From: Astropecten irregularis
Lineage: Eukaryota; Echinodermata; Asteroidea; Paxillosida; Astropectinidae
Length of the DNA stretch: 64,000 nucleotides
NCBI GenBank assembly: GCA_963971285.1
Contig: OZ020254.1
Location: forward strand, 9,610,001 to 9,674,000
Direction: 5' to 3'
The notes under the pieces were generated by a model. It was not told the DNA's origin. It made no database searches and saw nothing but the letters and a program-made list of their open reading frames with translations. Positions 1 through 12,400 of the stretch are shown one piece after another (the stretch's first letter is position 1; each line of letters starts with the position of its first letter). A program made the translations under genes and the position numbers.

Positions 1-103
1 GCCATATGTTAGCACAGTGGTGTTTGTAATAAAGGCGTTCCACTGTACTATATGTATATTAAAACTTGTCCTATCTTTTGTATGTGTGTGTTTTGAATCA
101 CCA

Positions 104-409
104 TTAGGCCGAAAAAAAAATTGTTGTGTTGCCCTCAGCGACCAACCGTAAAATGCCAAAACTTTGGGTCAGGATTTTTTTTTTTATTTTTTTTTTATGA
201 GTTTTCAAGTAAAAACCATTTTTGACAGAAAATGTAAGATTTAGCGGTAAAAAAGCGTGTCTCCTCAAAACGACCCAAGACCGTTGATTTATAAGCCCTG
301 GCCATACATCCTGTATTTATTCTTAAATGTTTGAAAGTTGGCCAAAAAAAAAAAAAAAAATTTATTTTTCCACTTGAGGGCAACACAACAAATTTTGTTT
401 CCGGCCTTA
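104..409. mobile_element. Harbinger-like MITE with TTA duplication
   Basis: GGCCG at 107 and CGGCC ending at 406 are flanked on both sides by TTA (104-106, 407-409). The arms match over about 30 bp around TTGTTGTGTTGCCCTCA. TTA duplications and GG ends are typical of PIF/Harbinger non-autonomous elements. The interior is A/T runs with no coding capacity. It lies in the intron before the first visible VPS51 exon. Confidence 0.6.
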
Positions 410-451
410 TTCAAAATTTGTCGTACATATTTTGTGAATTTCTTTTACCAG

Positions 452-3400
452 GTACTATGTGAAAGCTCGTGCAGTGCTCCTCCAGTACCAACACATGCCG
501 TCATTCCATGGTATACAGCAAGACTGTAATGAGATCGTCAATGAGCTACGCAAAAAACTACGAGAGCAGTTCACGAATCGAGAGGTAGGCCAGAAACTTT
601 TATTTTGAGATCATAATTTGATCGCTCACTACACACCACAGCTTAGTCTTGTATAAAAATGTTAGGAGAGAATGGTGTTTAATACAAGAATTTCATAAAT
701 TTTAAGACTAACTGGGTCACTCTTAGATCATTCTTAGTCTGAATATTCCTAATATTTTGTGTTTTAAATCATGAAAGCACTTTTTAGATAGTTATTTGGA
801 TCCTGTATCCCTTGCATATTGTGGGAATCAAAGAGTTATAGCCTTATGGTGATTGAACATTTGCTGAAAGGTAGTCCACATGCCAATGAAAATGACAGAA
901 TCCAGTGAAATGACTTGAAAATGAGTGAAAATTTGTAGGTTGAGAACAATGAGCTCATCATGTGAGCCAACCCTTTCCTTAGAGGGTGTTCTTGGCCTTA
1001 CAGGGCTGTGATTAGTGCTGGGATTTTTATAGATTACCCGACCCGGATTTAATTATACGGTTACAAATGTTCACAAATGAAAAAAAAGGACGACCGTTTG
1101 GCTCATGCTGAACAACACAAAAAGTGTCAACTGTAGAATACATTCTTGAATTTCAGTCTCTTCATTTGTCCGGAAAAAAGGACGAACATTTGGCTCATGC
1201 TGAACAACCCAAAAAGTGTCAACTGTAGAATACATTCTTGAATTTCAGTCTCTTTATTTGTCCGGAAAAAAGGAATGACCGTTTGGCTCATGCTGAACAA
1301 CCCAAAAAGTGTCAACTGTAGAATACATTCTTGAATTTCAGTCTCTTATTTTGTCCATTTTGCCAACGTTGTACGTACTTGATCTAAATGCTAGATCTAG
1401 CATGTGATCCAGTAGCAAGACCATGCTAGCGTGCTGTCATTTTATGAAGGTAATGACATAGGTTAACTGTATATGTTAACCTGATTTTTTTGCAATCAGT
1501 AACCGGATATGAAATTACCCAATTTTTTCAAGGACTAACTTTGATTGTTGTCTATTTTCTTTTTGTTGCGGTGTAGTCCAGTGCCAAGGAGTTAGCAGAG
1601 AGTGTGGACCTACTCCTGCAGTTGAAGGAACCTCCAGATGAACTCTGTGATGAATTCCTGTCCCAGTAAGTCAATCCCCGGTGAAGTGGGAATATGTCCA
1701 TTTAATATACTGTTACCTGGGTATAAAATATTATCTACTTGTGCATACGGGAATTGGGCTTTTGCATATGCAGCACCGATTTGTTATGGAATGATTTACC
1801 GGATAAACTCAGACTGTGACTGATACCAGCAGTTCCATGAAATCTCTCAAAACATGTCTTTTTTCATTGTAGTTGTATAAAATGTCTGTAAAGCGCACAG
1901 AGAATTTTTGATTATTATGCACTTTATAAATTGATGTTATCATTATTATTAAAACATGTTTACTCCCATTCCATCCCAAGCTCAGATGTAGGGGACTGGT
2001 TCTGATGTTTTTACGGAGCTTACATGCTTTGTCATTGTACAGGTCTTCTATCTTTTCAAGGGCGTATGTTTTTCTTTAGTTGAAGTAAAATTCTGGAGAC
2101 TTTTGTACAAACTTTTGACCAAGATGTCTACAGGTCTAGTTTGATCGATGAGATTTGTTTTGTGCACTTTCCACGCTTTCCCAACCTTTTCTTTTTGGAA
2201 GTGAAATAGCTTAAGCCACTAAATTAGTACTTGAAACCAATGACAGGTATATACACCGCTCTGACGGCACAACATACCATCCGCCATTACTGAGGTGTCT
2301 CCGCCCACCATTTCTGTGGCAACAAAAGAATTTACCCTCTGCTGCACTCTATACTGAAGGGTGTACGTCACCTCTTTGTATAATATACACCGTAGGGACA
2401 ATGGTGCTCCGCGCTCGAGCAATTTAGAGAATTTGCCCTATATGTCGACAGCTATAGTTACCCAGATGTTCGGACAAATTTCGTTTACTTGTAAGTTAAT
2501 AGGGTGACCTACAACTTGTTTGTCTGAACATTTGAATGTGACGTCACGAGCACGGAGCCCTATTACATGTATCGCATGTAGGATTCGTGTATATGGTAAA
2601 TATTTCCATTCAACCTCTGCAGTGCTAAGGAGAAACTGGACGAGGATCTAGCAGAAATCGCCTCTCAGGTCGACCCAGCCTTGGTTGGTACCCAGCAGGC
2701 TGGAAGTTCCACAGACACAGATGGAGCTGATGAAGCGAGACCGGCCGAGAAACTCATGAGGAGCATACCGATGGTAAGCTGGATCCCACTCGTTGGCTTC
2801 GGATACCGGTACCTACTTTAAGACTGAGGACAAGAGCAAGCCTTGATTTTAAAAGAGGCCACTGAGGTCATGACCTTTGTTGCCCTGATTCTTGGCCTTG
2901 GTGCCCCTTCAAATGTTTTCATAGACATCATGATTTTCCAATGGAAGTACCCCTTGAAATGGAAAAGTTGCCCCTTTCAGAACCAAATTCAAGGCTTAAG
3001 AGGACAAGAAATAATATTGAAAAGGATTTGTTTTATTCGTTTGACATGTTTCATTTTTGTTTGAAACCAATGAACAGAAGCTCACTTTTATTCCTCATTT
3101 TCCTTGTTTCCTCCAAGGATATCTTGGAGTTTATTGACAACAGCTGCAACAGCTTCCTCAGTAACATCTGTCTCCTCATCGCATCCTACAAGGAGCTGTT
3201 TGTGGACCGTCAGGCCACAGAGTAAGTAGTGGAGCAGCCGTCAGAATGATCCCTTTCAAGTTCCTTAATGACCTACATTAATGTGATAATTATCATGAGT
3301 AACAGCGCTGAAAACATAAGTCCTATAAAAACTGTCTCTCAAACAAAAATTTGAACTCGGTAAAAATGTCTAGAACTGCATCGATTCTGGTTGCCATGAA

Positions 3401-6400
3401 ACTGATGAATACAATTGACACCAATTGGTTTGCAGCTGTCAGGAGCAGGAGAAGCTGGTGGAGGTCGCTCACGCCAAGCTGGCAGAGTTTGTCAACTCAC
3501 GCATGCAGCAGTACTTCACCTATGTGGATGATAGGATCAAAGCAGAGGTACGTTGGGGTCTCAAGAATGACCGGTCAGTTTCTCTCGGTCAGTGCCTTGA
3601 GGAAAGGAGGTAAGAGATTGATCTACTATTGTCCACTTTACCTTTGTGGATCAAGGCAGAGGAACGTTGGGGTCTAGTCTCAAGAATGACCGGTCAGTCA
3701 GTTGTATTCTCTCGGTCAGTACCTTGAGGCAAGGAGGGTGTGTGTTACTTGAAGGTTGACCATCATCCACTTCACCTTTGTGGATGAACGTCTTGATCAC
3801 AGTAGAGTTAGGAAGGGGTCTTAAATGGCCGATCAGTAAGAGTGGCATTCTCTTAACCAAAAATTTGACCAAGGAGACAAGATGGCGTGTCTCTTGTCTA
3901 GTTTTAACAGTTTTTGTGAGGTATCAAATTTTGGTTAGCCTGTCATTTCCAGCGATCTTCTGTGTGTGAAGCATTGAATCAGATACAAGGATTAGGCCTC
4001 CTGTCTGAGAATCTGTTTATCAAAGCTTATGAACATTTGAGGGCAAGTCTCATGTAGTCAACATGCTTTTAGACACTTTGTGAACAGTGAATGAAGATTC
4101 CTTTACCAATGGTTGTTGGTGGAAAAGTTCCATCAATTTCATTTGTTTTTCCAAACGCCAAACACAGCATCTACATTTTGTGAATTTGGTTTTTCGTCTC
4201 TATGCAGAAGAGTACCGTTGACAACTCACTGCTGGTCCGAGCCTTGGATCGCTTTTACCGTCGACTCCTAGCCACCGATCGACTCGTGCCACAGCTCAAG
4301 ATCATCGAGCGGGCCTCGGTCATCATTGCTCAGTGTGGCCACGAGAGGGCGATGTTCTATTACGAGGGTCTGAAACGTCACTTTTCAGGTGAATGTTGTA
4401 GAGGAATTACAAGCCGTTGTCAGAAACCTCAGGTTCTAAACTTGTGGCTGTAAATAACACACACACATCTGTGGGACCCAATAGTTGTGACAGCAACCAT
4501 TTTTTCATAAACTTGTTGACAATTTATGGTCAATTATGAGCAATTTTGCTGAGCAATGTGGTAATGCTTGGTAGTGTACCAAAACAGAAATCCTCACAGA
4601 TTTACCTATAACTTACAGGGCATAAAGATGGTGATGGTAGAAACCGAAATTCCACAAACCGATTAACACACCCTTAAATATTTATACCTAAAATGCTGTA
4701 TTTATCCAGAAAACAGTCAAACCAGGTGACAAAATCAATTTTAATCTTCAGAAGATCAAAAATAATGGTTAAGAGATTTAAAAAAAACATGAGCGTTTTT
4801 CACTATTTTCTTAAAAAGTGGGCACCGTATGGGACTGAAATTTTCACAGATGACTGTTACTGTATCTGTCTTGATATATTTGCTCATGACTCTGCATTTT
4901 TTTGACAAGAACCAAAGTGTAATATTACCTTTAAGCAGTGTATAAATGTTTCACATTATTATTATCATTAGAATGCCAGAAAGGCTCAATTCTGCTCATT
5001 GCAATCACCATGCTCTAGAAGGTGGTATCTAACGGTCTAATACCTTGCTAAATTGTTCTCTTTCAGAGTGTATGACTGACATTCGACAGACGCTGTGTGC
5101 GCCGAGGATAGCCGGCAAGAAAGACAAAGTAGACATGGTGGACCTGCTCAACACGACCTCCACATCCATTGTCGAACAAATCAAAGTCATTCTCACTAAT
5201 CTCAAGGTAAGTTACCACAAAGAAGCAATTGGATATGTAGAGGCTGAATGTGTACATGTATGTCACTGCCCAGATCTTTCCACATTGATGATTCTAACCG
5301 TCACCACCAACGTAGGGCTGGATAGCTCAGTTGGTAGAGCGCCTGTACGGTATTCAGGAGGTCGCCGGTTCGAATCCCGCTCCAGTCAATTTTTCTTTGT
5401 TCACTTTTCAATGACTTTAAATTCAGTCAGTTTCCCTTGTGGTTATTTGATGATCATAACTTAACTAATTAACTTAACTTTAAAATTATCAAAAATACTC
5501 TGAAGTTTCTCAGGCTATCAAGCTAAACACCAAAATGAAGCTCAAAACTTCAATTTGCATTTTCTTTTCAATTTTATATAGGGTTATCAATAAGTCTTTG
5601 AGAAAAGACCATCCAAAGAAAAATAGCCCTGTAACTGCCCAATTGATTGGTGCCGGACTTTAAAAAATGTACTTCTCCACTACATGGCAAAGTAGAGCGA
5701 CTTTATAGAAATGGCTCATGGGAAATCATTCAAAGAAGATTTTTTAATCAAGATAATCATCAAATAACCACAAGGGAAACTGACTGACTGATTTATTTAA
5801 ATTCATTGGAAATTGAACACAGACAAATTGACTGGAGCTGGTTAAAAACCAATTACAATTAGTCAAATATACAATGACATTTATCGTAAGAGGCTCGGTA
5901 AACCATACGAATGATGATATTTTGTCCTTTTTGTCGGTCCGGCAGGCTTTCATCGCCAGTGATATCACCTTCTCCCAGACGCCGTACTTCAAAGGACCCT
6001 TCTGCCAACAGGACGTCCGTGAGGACCTCCTAGTTGGCTTCTGCAGACACATGTTCACTGCTTCCTGTGTGAGTACCGTCACTCTGTCAGTTAGTCCATG
6101 TCATCAACCTGTTGGTCATTTTAGTATAAACAAAATTCAATAACATACTGGCAAAAATGACCAACAAAATTAAGTTATATCAATTTATTCTTTAACCCTA
6201 ACCCTCTGCATCTACCACACAAGACAAGAGCTGCTCACCACATATTGCCACAGTCTCCACAGGGAGACTGAATATTAAGGGCCTGTTTGTTTCACTTTTC
6301 CTACAGTGCTATGCATCCATTGATCGTGCACATTATCGACATGTGGGCAATATAGCTTTGTCATTCATTTTGAAAAATTTGAGCTCGGGCAACTGATCAT

Positions 6401-9400
6401 TTTTTCAGAGGGTTGTCCGGTTTTCAAAAGCTCCAAACTTCAACGCTTCCCCTTCAATCTTGGTGTTTATTTTTCAGGACCTGTGTGATGGCATAGGAGA
6501 GAAGGGATCCTCTACGGCTCCGGCTCTCATTCTCATACTCTCTCGGCTGTTGGTGGATCTTGAAGCAACCACTATCAACCAGCTGGTAAGTGGTCGTCAA
6601 TCTTGTCGTCAATCTCCAGATTGAGAGATTCGAGTCCAGCTATGGGTTAGTGGTCCTTGCGTCCTTTGGCAAGATGCTTTGTCACATATTGCTCCTCTTT
6701 GCCCAGGAGTGAATGGGTACCTGTGAGGGTAGAAGTGGCTTTGTGCTTTATTAACTTTTGTGTGCCTTACAGCAGCTGAATTTAAAGTCATTGAAAAGTT
6801 AACAAAGAAAAATTTACTGGAGCAGGATTCGAACCAGCGACCCCCTGAATACCGTATAGGCGCTCTACCAACTAAGCCATCCAGGCCTTCATTGGTGGTT
6901 TTTCCAATAGTCAATTATCTTTGTTTGACAGTCAGAAGCCATGAAACCGTGCACACACCGCCATATCCCAAGGATCATTTCATCGATACATGCAGCAATG
7001 CTGCAACCTTGGAAACAGTACATGGGGATCACTCAAAGAGGATGTGGCTTTGTAATTAATATAATCATCAAATAACCACAAGGGAAACTGACTGAATTTA
7101 AATAAATGATTATGTTAGAATTGTTCTGATGCACAAATTTTTACCCATGATGAAATCTTTTAAGTCTCTGCAAAGTTACCTTGACTTTTTTTTCCCTTCC
7201 CGGTAGGTGGCCCTAGCGGATGAGCTGTTCAACATTGAGAACAGGCGAGGGCTCACTCTAACGTCAGCATTGTGCACTGAAGCTCAAAGTGCAGCGCAGA
7301 CACTGCTGAATCACTATGTCAAAGTTCAAGGGTTACAGATTTCTCAGGTCAGTCTCAAATAATGCCCCATATTTTTTTCCCCCTAATTTTTACCACCCAA
7401 AAGAAGTTAATTTTTGGGAGTGTTTCTTCTTCTTTTTTTTACTTAGTTAGAAAAATGGAAAAAAAATTAAGCTTGGTTGTAAACCTCTGTACCTACCACA
7501 CAAGACAAGACTGGGTTGTATACCACAGTCTCCACAGGGGGACTAGATCATTAGCCACACATGACCTCAAAACCACTCTGTGGTACATTGTGGTTTTCAG
7601 GATAAACAGGACAAATGTGTGGTCAATTGTGGTACAGAGGTGGGTAAGGGGCTTAGGGATATGCCTAAGAACTCAGGATTCTAGGAATGTGTTAGAGGAG
7701 TAAATACAGGGATGTGAAATCTCTGATTTTAGTCAGAATTTCGATTGTACCACGACATACTGTACGATTCCGCTACTCAGCCTCCGTTCTTGAATATCAA
7801 AATATCGGGTGGTGGCGCAACCTTACAGAATATTCAGCATTACTCATATGCGGATTTGCAAATAATACAAAATCTGTAGCTTTTGAGGATATCAAAAGCA
7901 GATTTCTTACTGAAAAATCTGTAGCTTTTGAGGATATCAAAAGCAGATTTCTTACCGCAAAATCTGTAGCTTTTGAGGATATCAAAAGCAGATTTCTTAC
8001 TGAAAAATCTGTAGCTTTTGAGGATATCAAAAGCAGATTTCTTACCACAAAATCTGTAGCTTTTTAGGGTATCAAAAGCAGATTTCTTACCGCAAAATCT
8101 GTAGCTTTTTAGGATATAAAAAGCAGATTTTTTACCGCAAAATCTGTACCAAGGCCATCCATGGGCTATTTGAGTGCTATTTGACTGCACCCTATATACA
8201 CTGTACCTACTGTGTGTACATATAGGCTTGGCTTGCTATAGGCTTGCTGCCTACTCGTGATTGCAATTTGACTTCGCTGGTTCATGTTTGCCTCATACTT
8301 AAACAACCTTCGCACGGATACCAGTTGTGGAAGATGACAAAGCTTACTGTGCGGTGTGCAAGTGGCGTGCGCGATGTTTACAATTTCTCCAATACGATCG
8401 GCGCTTTCGTAAGGGTTGTCACGATATTGTTTGAGATCAAGTACATGCATGTGAAAATTGGACCAAATTGGACCAAACAACTGACAGAAATTCAAGTAAG
8501 ATTTAGCTGATCAGGAAAATACAATTAAGCTTTTTTACAGGGGATCTCATTACGAAACAACACATCATTGATGTCCATGCTTTCATAATAAAAAAAAGTT
8601 GAGAACAGAAAATGATGATGTCATCGCAATAATATTGTATATTGCAAATTGAGATTTTTTCCAATTTTTTTTTTTTTTTTAATTATGAGAGGAATAGAAA
8701 GTTGTTTGAACAATTAACAAAGATAGAATTTGCATTTTAGCAATTAGGCATAAGATCCAGGATTTCATAATAATAATAATAGTGCAGGTTTTAAATGAAA
8801 GTCTTATCTATATTTTATCAAGATATCTTTTAAGATAAGAATGTTTTGTTTTTTGTAGAGTAGCTCCCTAAATGTTGTCTTAAATTTGGTAATTTGTTCC
8901 TCAGATGCTCCGGAAGAGCGTTGAAACGCGGGACTGGCTGAATACCATCGAGCCCCGCACTGTACGCGCCGTCATGAAGCGTGTTGTGGAAGACGTCACG
9001 ACCATCGACAGTCAGGTGGGGGCGCTGTACGAGGAGGGGGTACGCAAGGCTCACAGCAGTGATTCTAGCCGGAGGGCGCTGAGTTACAGCGTGTCAAGGC
9101 AGCAGCAGAGGATGCAGAGGAGTTATGCATCAAGGTGAACATGAAAAAAACATCTGTTATTATTCATTTATTCGTCGAGGAAATAAATAATAAGCAAACA
9201 ATTTTGATTGGCCTTCAACGATGTAGAAGTGCCTTTTGAGTACACATGAAAAAATCATGCACTGGCTCAGGTGGGATTGGAACCCACGACCCACACCTGA
9301 GCCAGCGCATTATTTTTTCATGTGTGCTCAAAAAGCACAAAGTGCTTAGCTACATCGTTGAAGGGCAATAAATATTGTTTGCAAGAAAAACATCGTCTGA

Positions 9401-12400
9401 TATTTTTTTATCTTTAAACAAGTCATGTGAGTGATTTCATGGCTTCTGACTGGCGAATAAACAAAGATAATTGACTTTTCGGGACACCACCAACATAGGG
9501 CTGGATAGCTCAGTTAGCAGAGCGCATGTACAGTCATGCGAAACATTGTTCACTATAACGAATGACCACTATAATGAACAAATTCTGTGCATTCCAGAGT
9601 GTTCGTTATGGCGGTGTTCCACTCTACAACCATCATGAAGATTATGGAATCCATTTAATCAGTGTGGTCTAAAGCCTGAATTTGTATCTCACTCAACAGA
9701 TACAAACTTTAAATTGACTTCACTCTGTAGATCTTGAATCCTAGATCTTTCTTAACAGATCTGAGATGCTTTCAGAACTGAACACCAACATGCATGTTTC
9801 TCCAAAAACGTTTCATTTCTACAGTAGTAACTTTGATACCAGTCTAATGAGCAACATCCAGAAATTGTTCTCGGAGCGGATTGAGATCTTCAGCAGGGTG
9901 GAGTTCTCCAAAGTGTCCATCCTCACAGGGATCATCAAGATCAGTCTCAAGGTACAGGGCCATGATTCCACTAATCCTTTCCTTATCCTAATTCTTTCTC
10001 AGTGGATACTTCTGATAGGCAATGTTGGGTAGCAGGTTGACAGAGACAGTACTTGACTTTGGAAAGACACACTTGACCATTGCACTGTGATGTTTACCAT
10101 TGCACTGGTATGTTGACCATTGCACTGTTATGTTGACCATTGCACTGTTATTGCACACTTATGTTTACCATTGCATTCCTATGTTTACCATTGCATTCTT
10201 ATGTTTACCATTGCACTCTTATGTTTACCATTGCATTCTTATGTTTAATATTACACTCTTATGTTTACCATTACCATGTGTTGTATTTGTTTCTATCAGA
10301 CCTTTCTAGAGTGTGTCAGACTGAGGACGTTTGGTCGTTATGGTCTCCAGCAGATCCAGGTGGACACACATTATCTCAACCTGTATCTCTGGCGCTTTGT
10401 GTCCGATGAAAAGTGAGTACCAGTTCAAAAAGTCAGACTTTCACCAAGGGCTGATATTAAGACCAGGGGCTGATTTCACTAATTCTTTGCAATCATCGCT
10501 TATGCCCAAATTCATGGCTAAACAGAAAATCGATAACTACTTTGCATCGCAATTTTCAGTTAAGCGATGGATTTGGGCTTTAGCGATAATCGCAAAGCTT
10601 TAGTGAAATCGGCCCCTGATACATTTTACAGGAAAATATAGAAAGTTTTTCACCCTCCTGAAAAGCCTTTGGCCATAATCTCAGTTTATTTTTATTTTGT
10701 AAAATGTGATTGGAGCTTGGTTCTATTTTAACCAAATTCACAGTTAGTTGTTCCTGCCTGAAACTATCTTATGCTTCATCTTATTCCGTGGTAATCTTCT
10801 TTGATTTATATTGTCTGTGGCTGAAATAATTATATGGAATATTGATCACCTTAATCAACTTCAACATTAAACTGAATCAGGATCATCCTCTGATTACTGT
10901 AAGAAAAACAATTTTGCCTGAAGAAATTGGAATATTGGGTAATAACCCATACCAATGGTTAGGCCATATCCTTATTTTCTTGACACCATTAATTGTCGGT
11001 TAGTCACTGCCAAGTAGAAACTTCCTCCATTCCCCAGGCTTTGATATTTCTGTCATAGGAAAAGTTGATCCATATTTTGTCTCAACTGTTATGAATTGCA
11101 ACTGATAGCATATTCATTCTTGCCTGTTTTTGTTTTTCTGGTGATATCTTAGACTGGTCCATTTCTTACTGGATGAAGTCGTGGGAAGTGCTCTCCACCG
11201 ATGTATAGATGCCGTCTTGATGGAAACAAGCGTAAGTACTCAAAGAACTAAACTCCTCAAAAAAAGTTCTGCAACTCAAGTTTGAGGGATGATATCTTTT
11301 TTGTTACAGATCTATGAACGGTGAAACTGGTATCATTGGAAAGCGTGATTATTCCTCTTTACAATGATGTGTCATCTGTTGTGATTATGTAATCATGGAA
11401 TGTGCATTTCTCCTGAATAAAGGGCAAAGTCAGAAGTGAAATGTTGCAAATACAAATGAGAATACACCATGTTTGGACTGTGCTTTCACGCATCAGGGCA
11501 TCAATACCATTCATCAAACTCAGTCCGTCCTCCAAACGATTGGGAATTCACTACTTAAAACAACACATTTTGCAATATTTCATTTTTTGACATTTATCAG
11601 GACTGCATTTTCCACGATTACATTAGCATATCAACCCATACATCATTGTAAAGAGGAATAATCACGCTTTCCAGTGATACCAATTCCACCGTCCATAGAT
11701 CAGTAACAAAAAACTTGAGTTGCAGAACTTTTTTTGAGAAGTGTAGGAATAAAAGCTGCTAATTCATTTCTATCTGTAAAATATAACAGATGAAATAAAA
11801 TAGGCCTATATTTTAGCTTGAGTAAGGAACTTTCTACATCCAAAATCCTTAAATTTGTTAGCCAAGCTGATCAGAAAAAGATCGAGGAAAGAAAAATCTC
11901 ATATGCATCACTGAATCTATGGCCAAGAAAAGGACGCCCTCTATTGTTGAGAAATGGCTAATTAATAAAATGCCTACCAGCATCTGCATACAGCCAATAT
12001 CCATAGACCTTCAAATCGACTGGGTTTTCTCATGAATATGCAAATTAGAACTGGGTAACCTGACCTCATTAGCATACTGATTGACAGTTAAATATGCTGG
12101 TGGTACCTTCGTGCAGTTAGCTACATGGATATACTTACCCCCTACGTTAAGTTGCTTGGGTTGTTGTAGCTCATTAGCATTTCCAATGGCCTTTGGGTGA
12201 AAAATCTCCTGGTGCGTCAATCCCATGTATATTTGCATCCAGTACTTGACTTACATGTTATTAAACTGTTGTTTAGAGACAAAGGTATCAAATTTAGGAG
12301 TAAAAACCTCGCCTGGATTCACGTGCAGCATCGGGAAAAACATTTAAAAGTACCTAAATGTGGAGTTTGTTTCAATAGTAATGGAATTTTCTTGAGTCCA

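Noticed and set aside
5316..5387. tRNA gene
   Set aside because: Acceptor and B box look good, but position 33 is C, the anticodon stem and T stem carry mismatches, and the same head with shared tail recurs at five other places. It is a SINE head.
7714..8190. Open frames of 83-117 codons on both strands
   Set aside because: They only translate the 45-bp hairpin array, whose period is a multiple of three.
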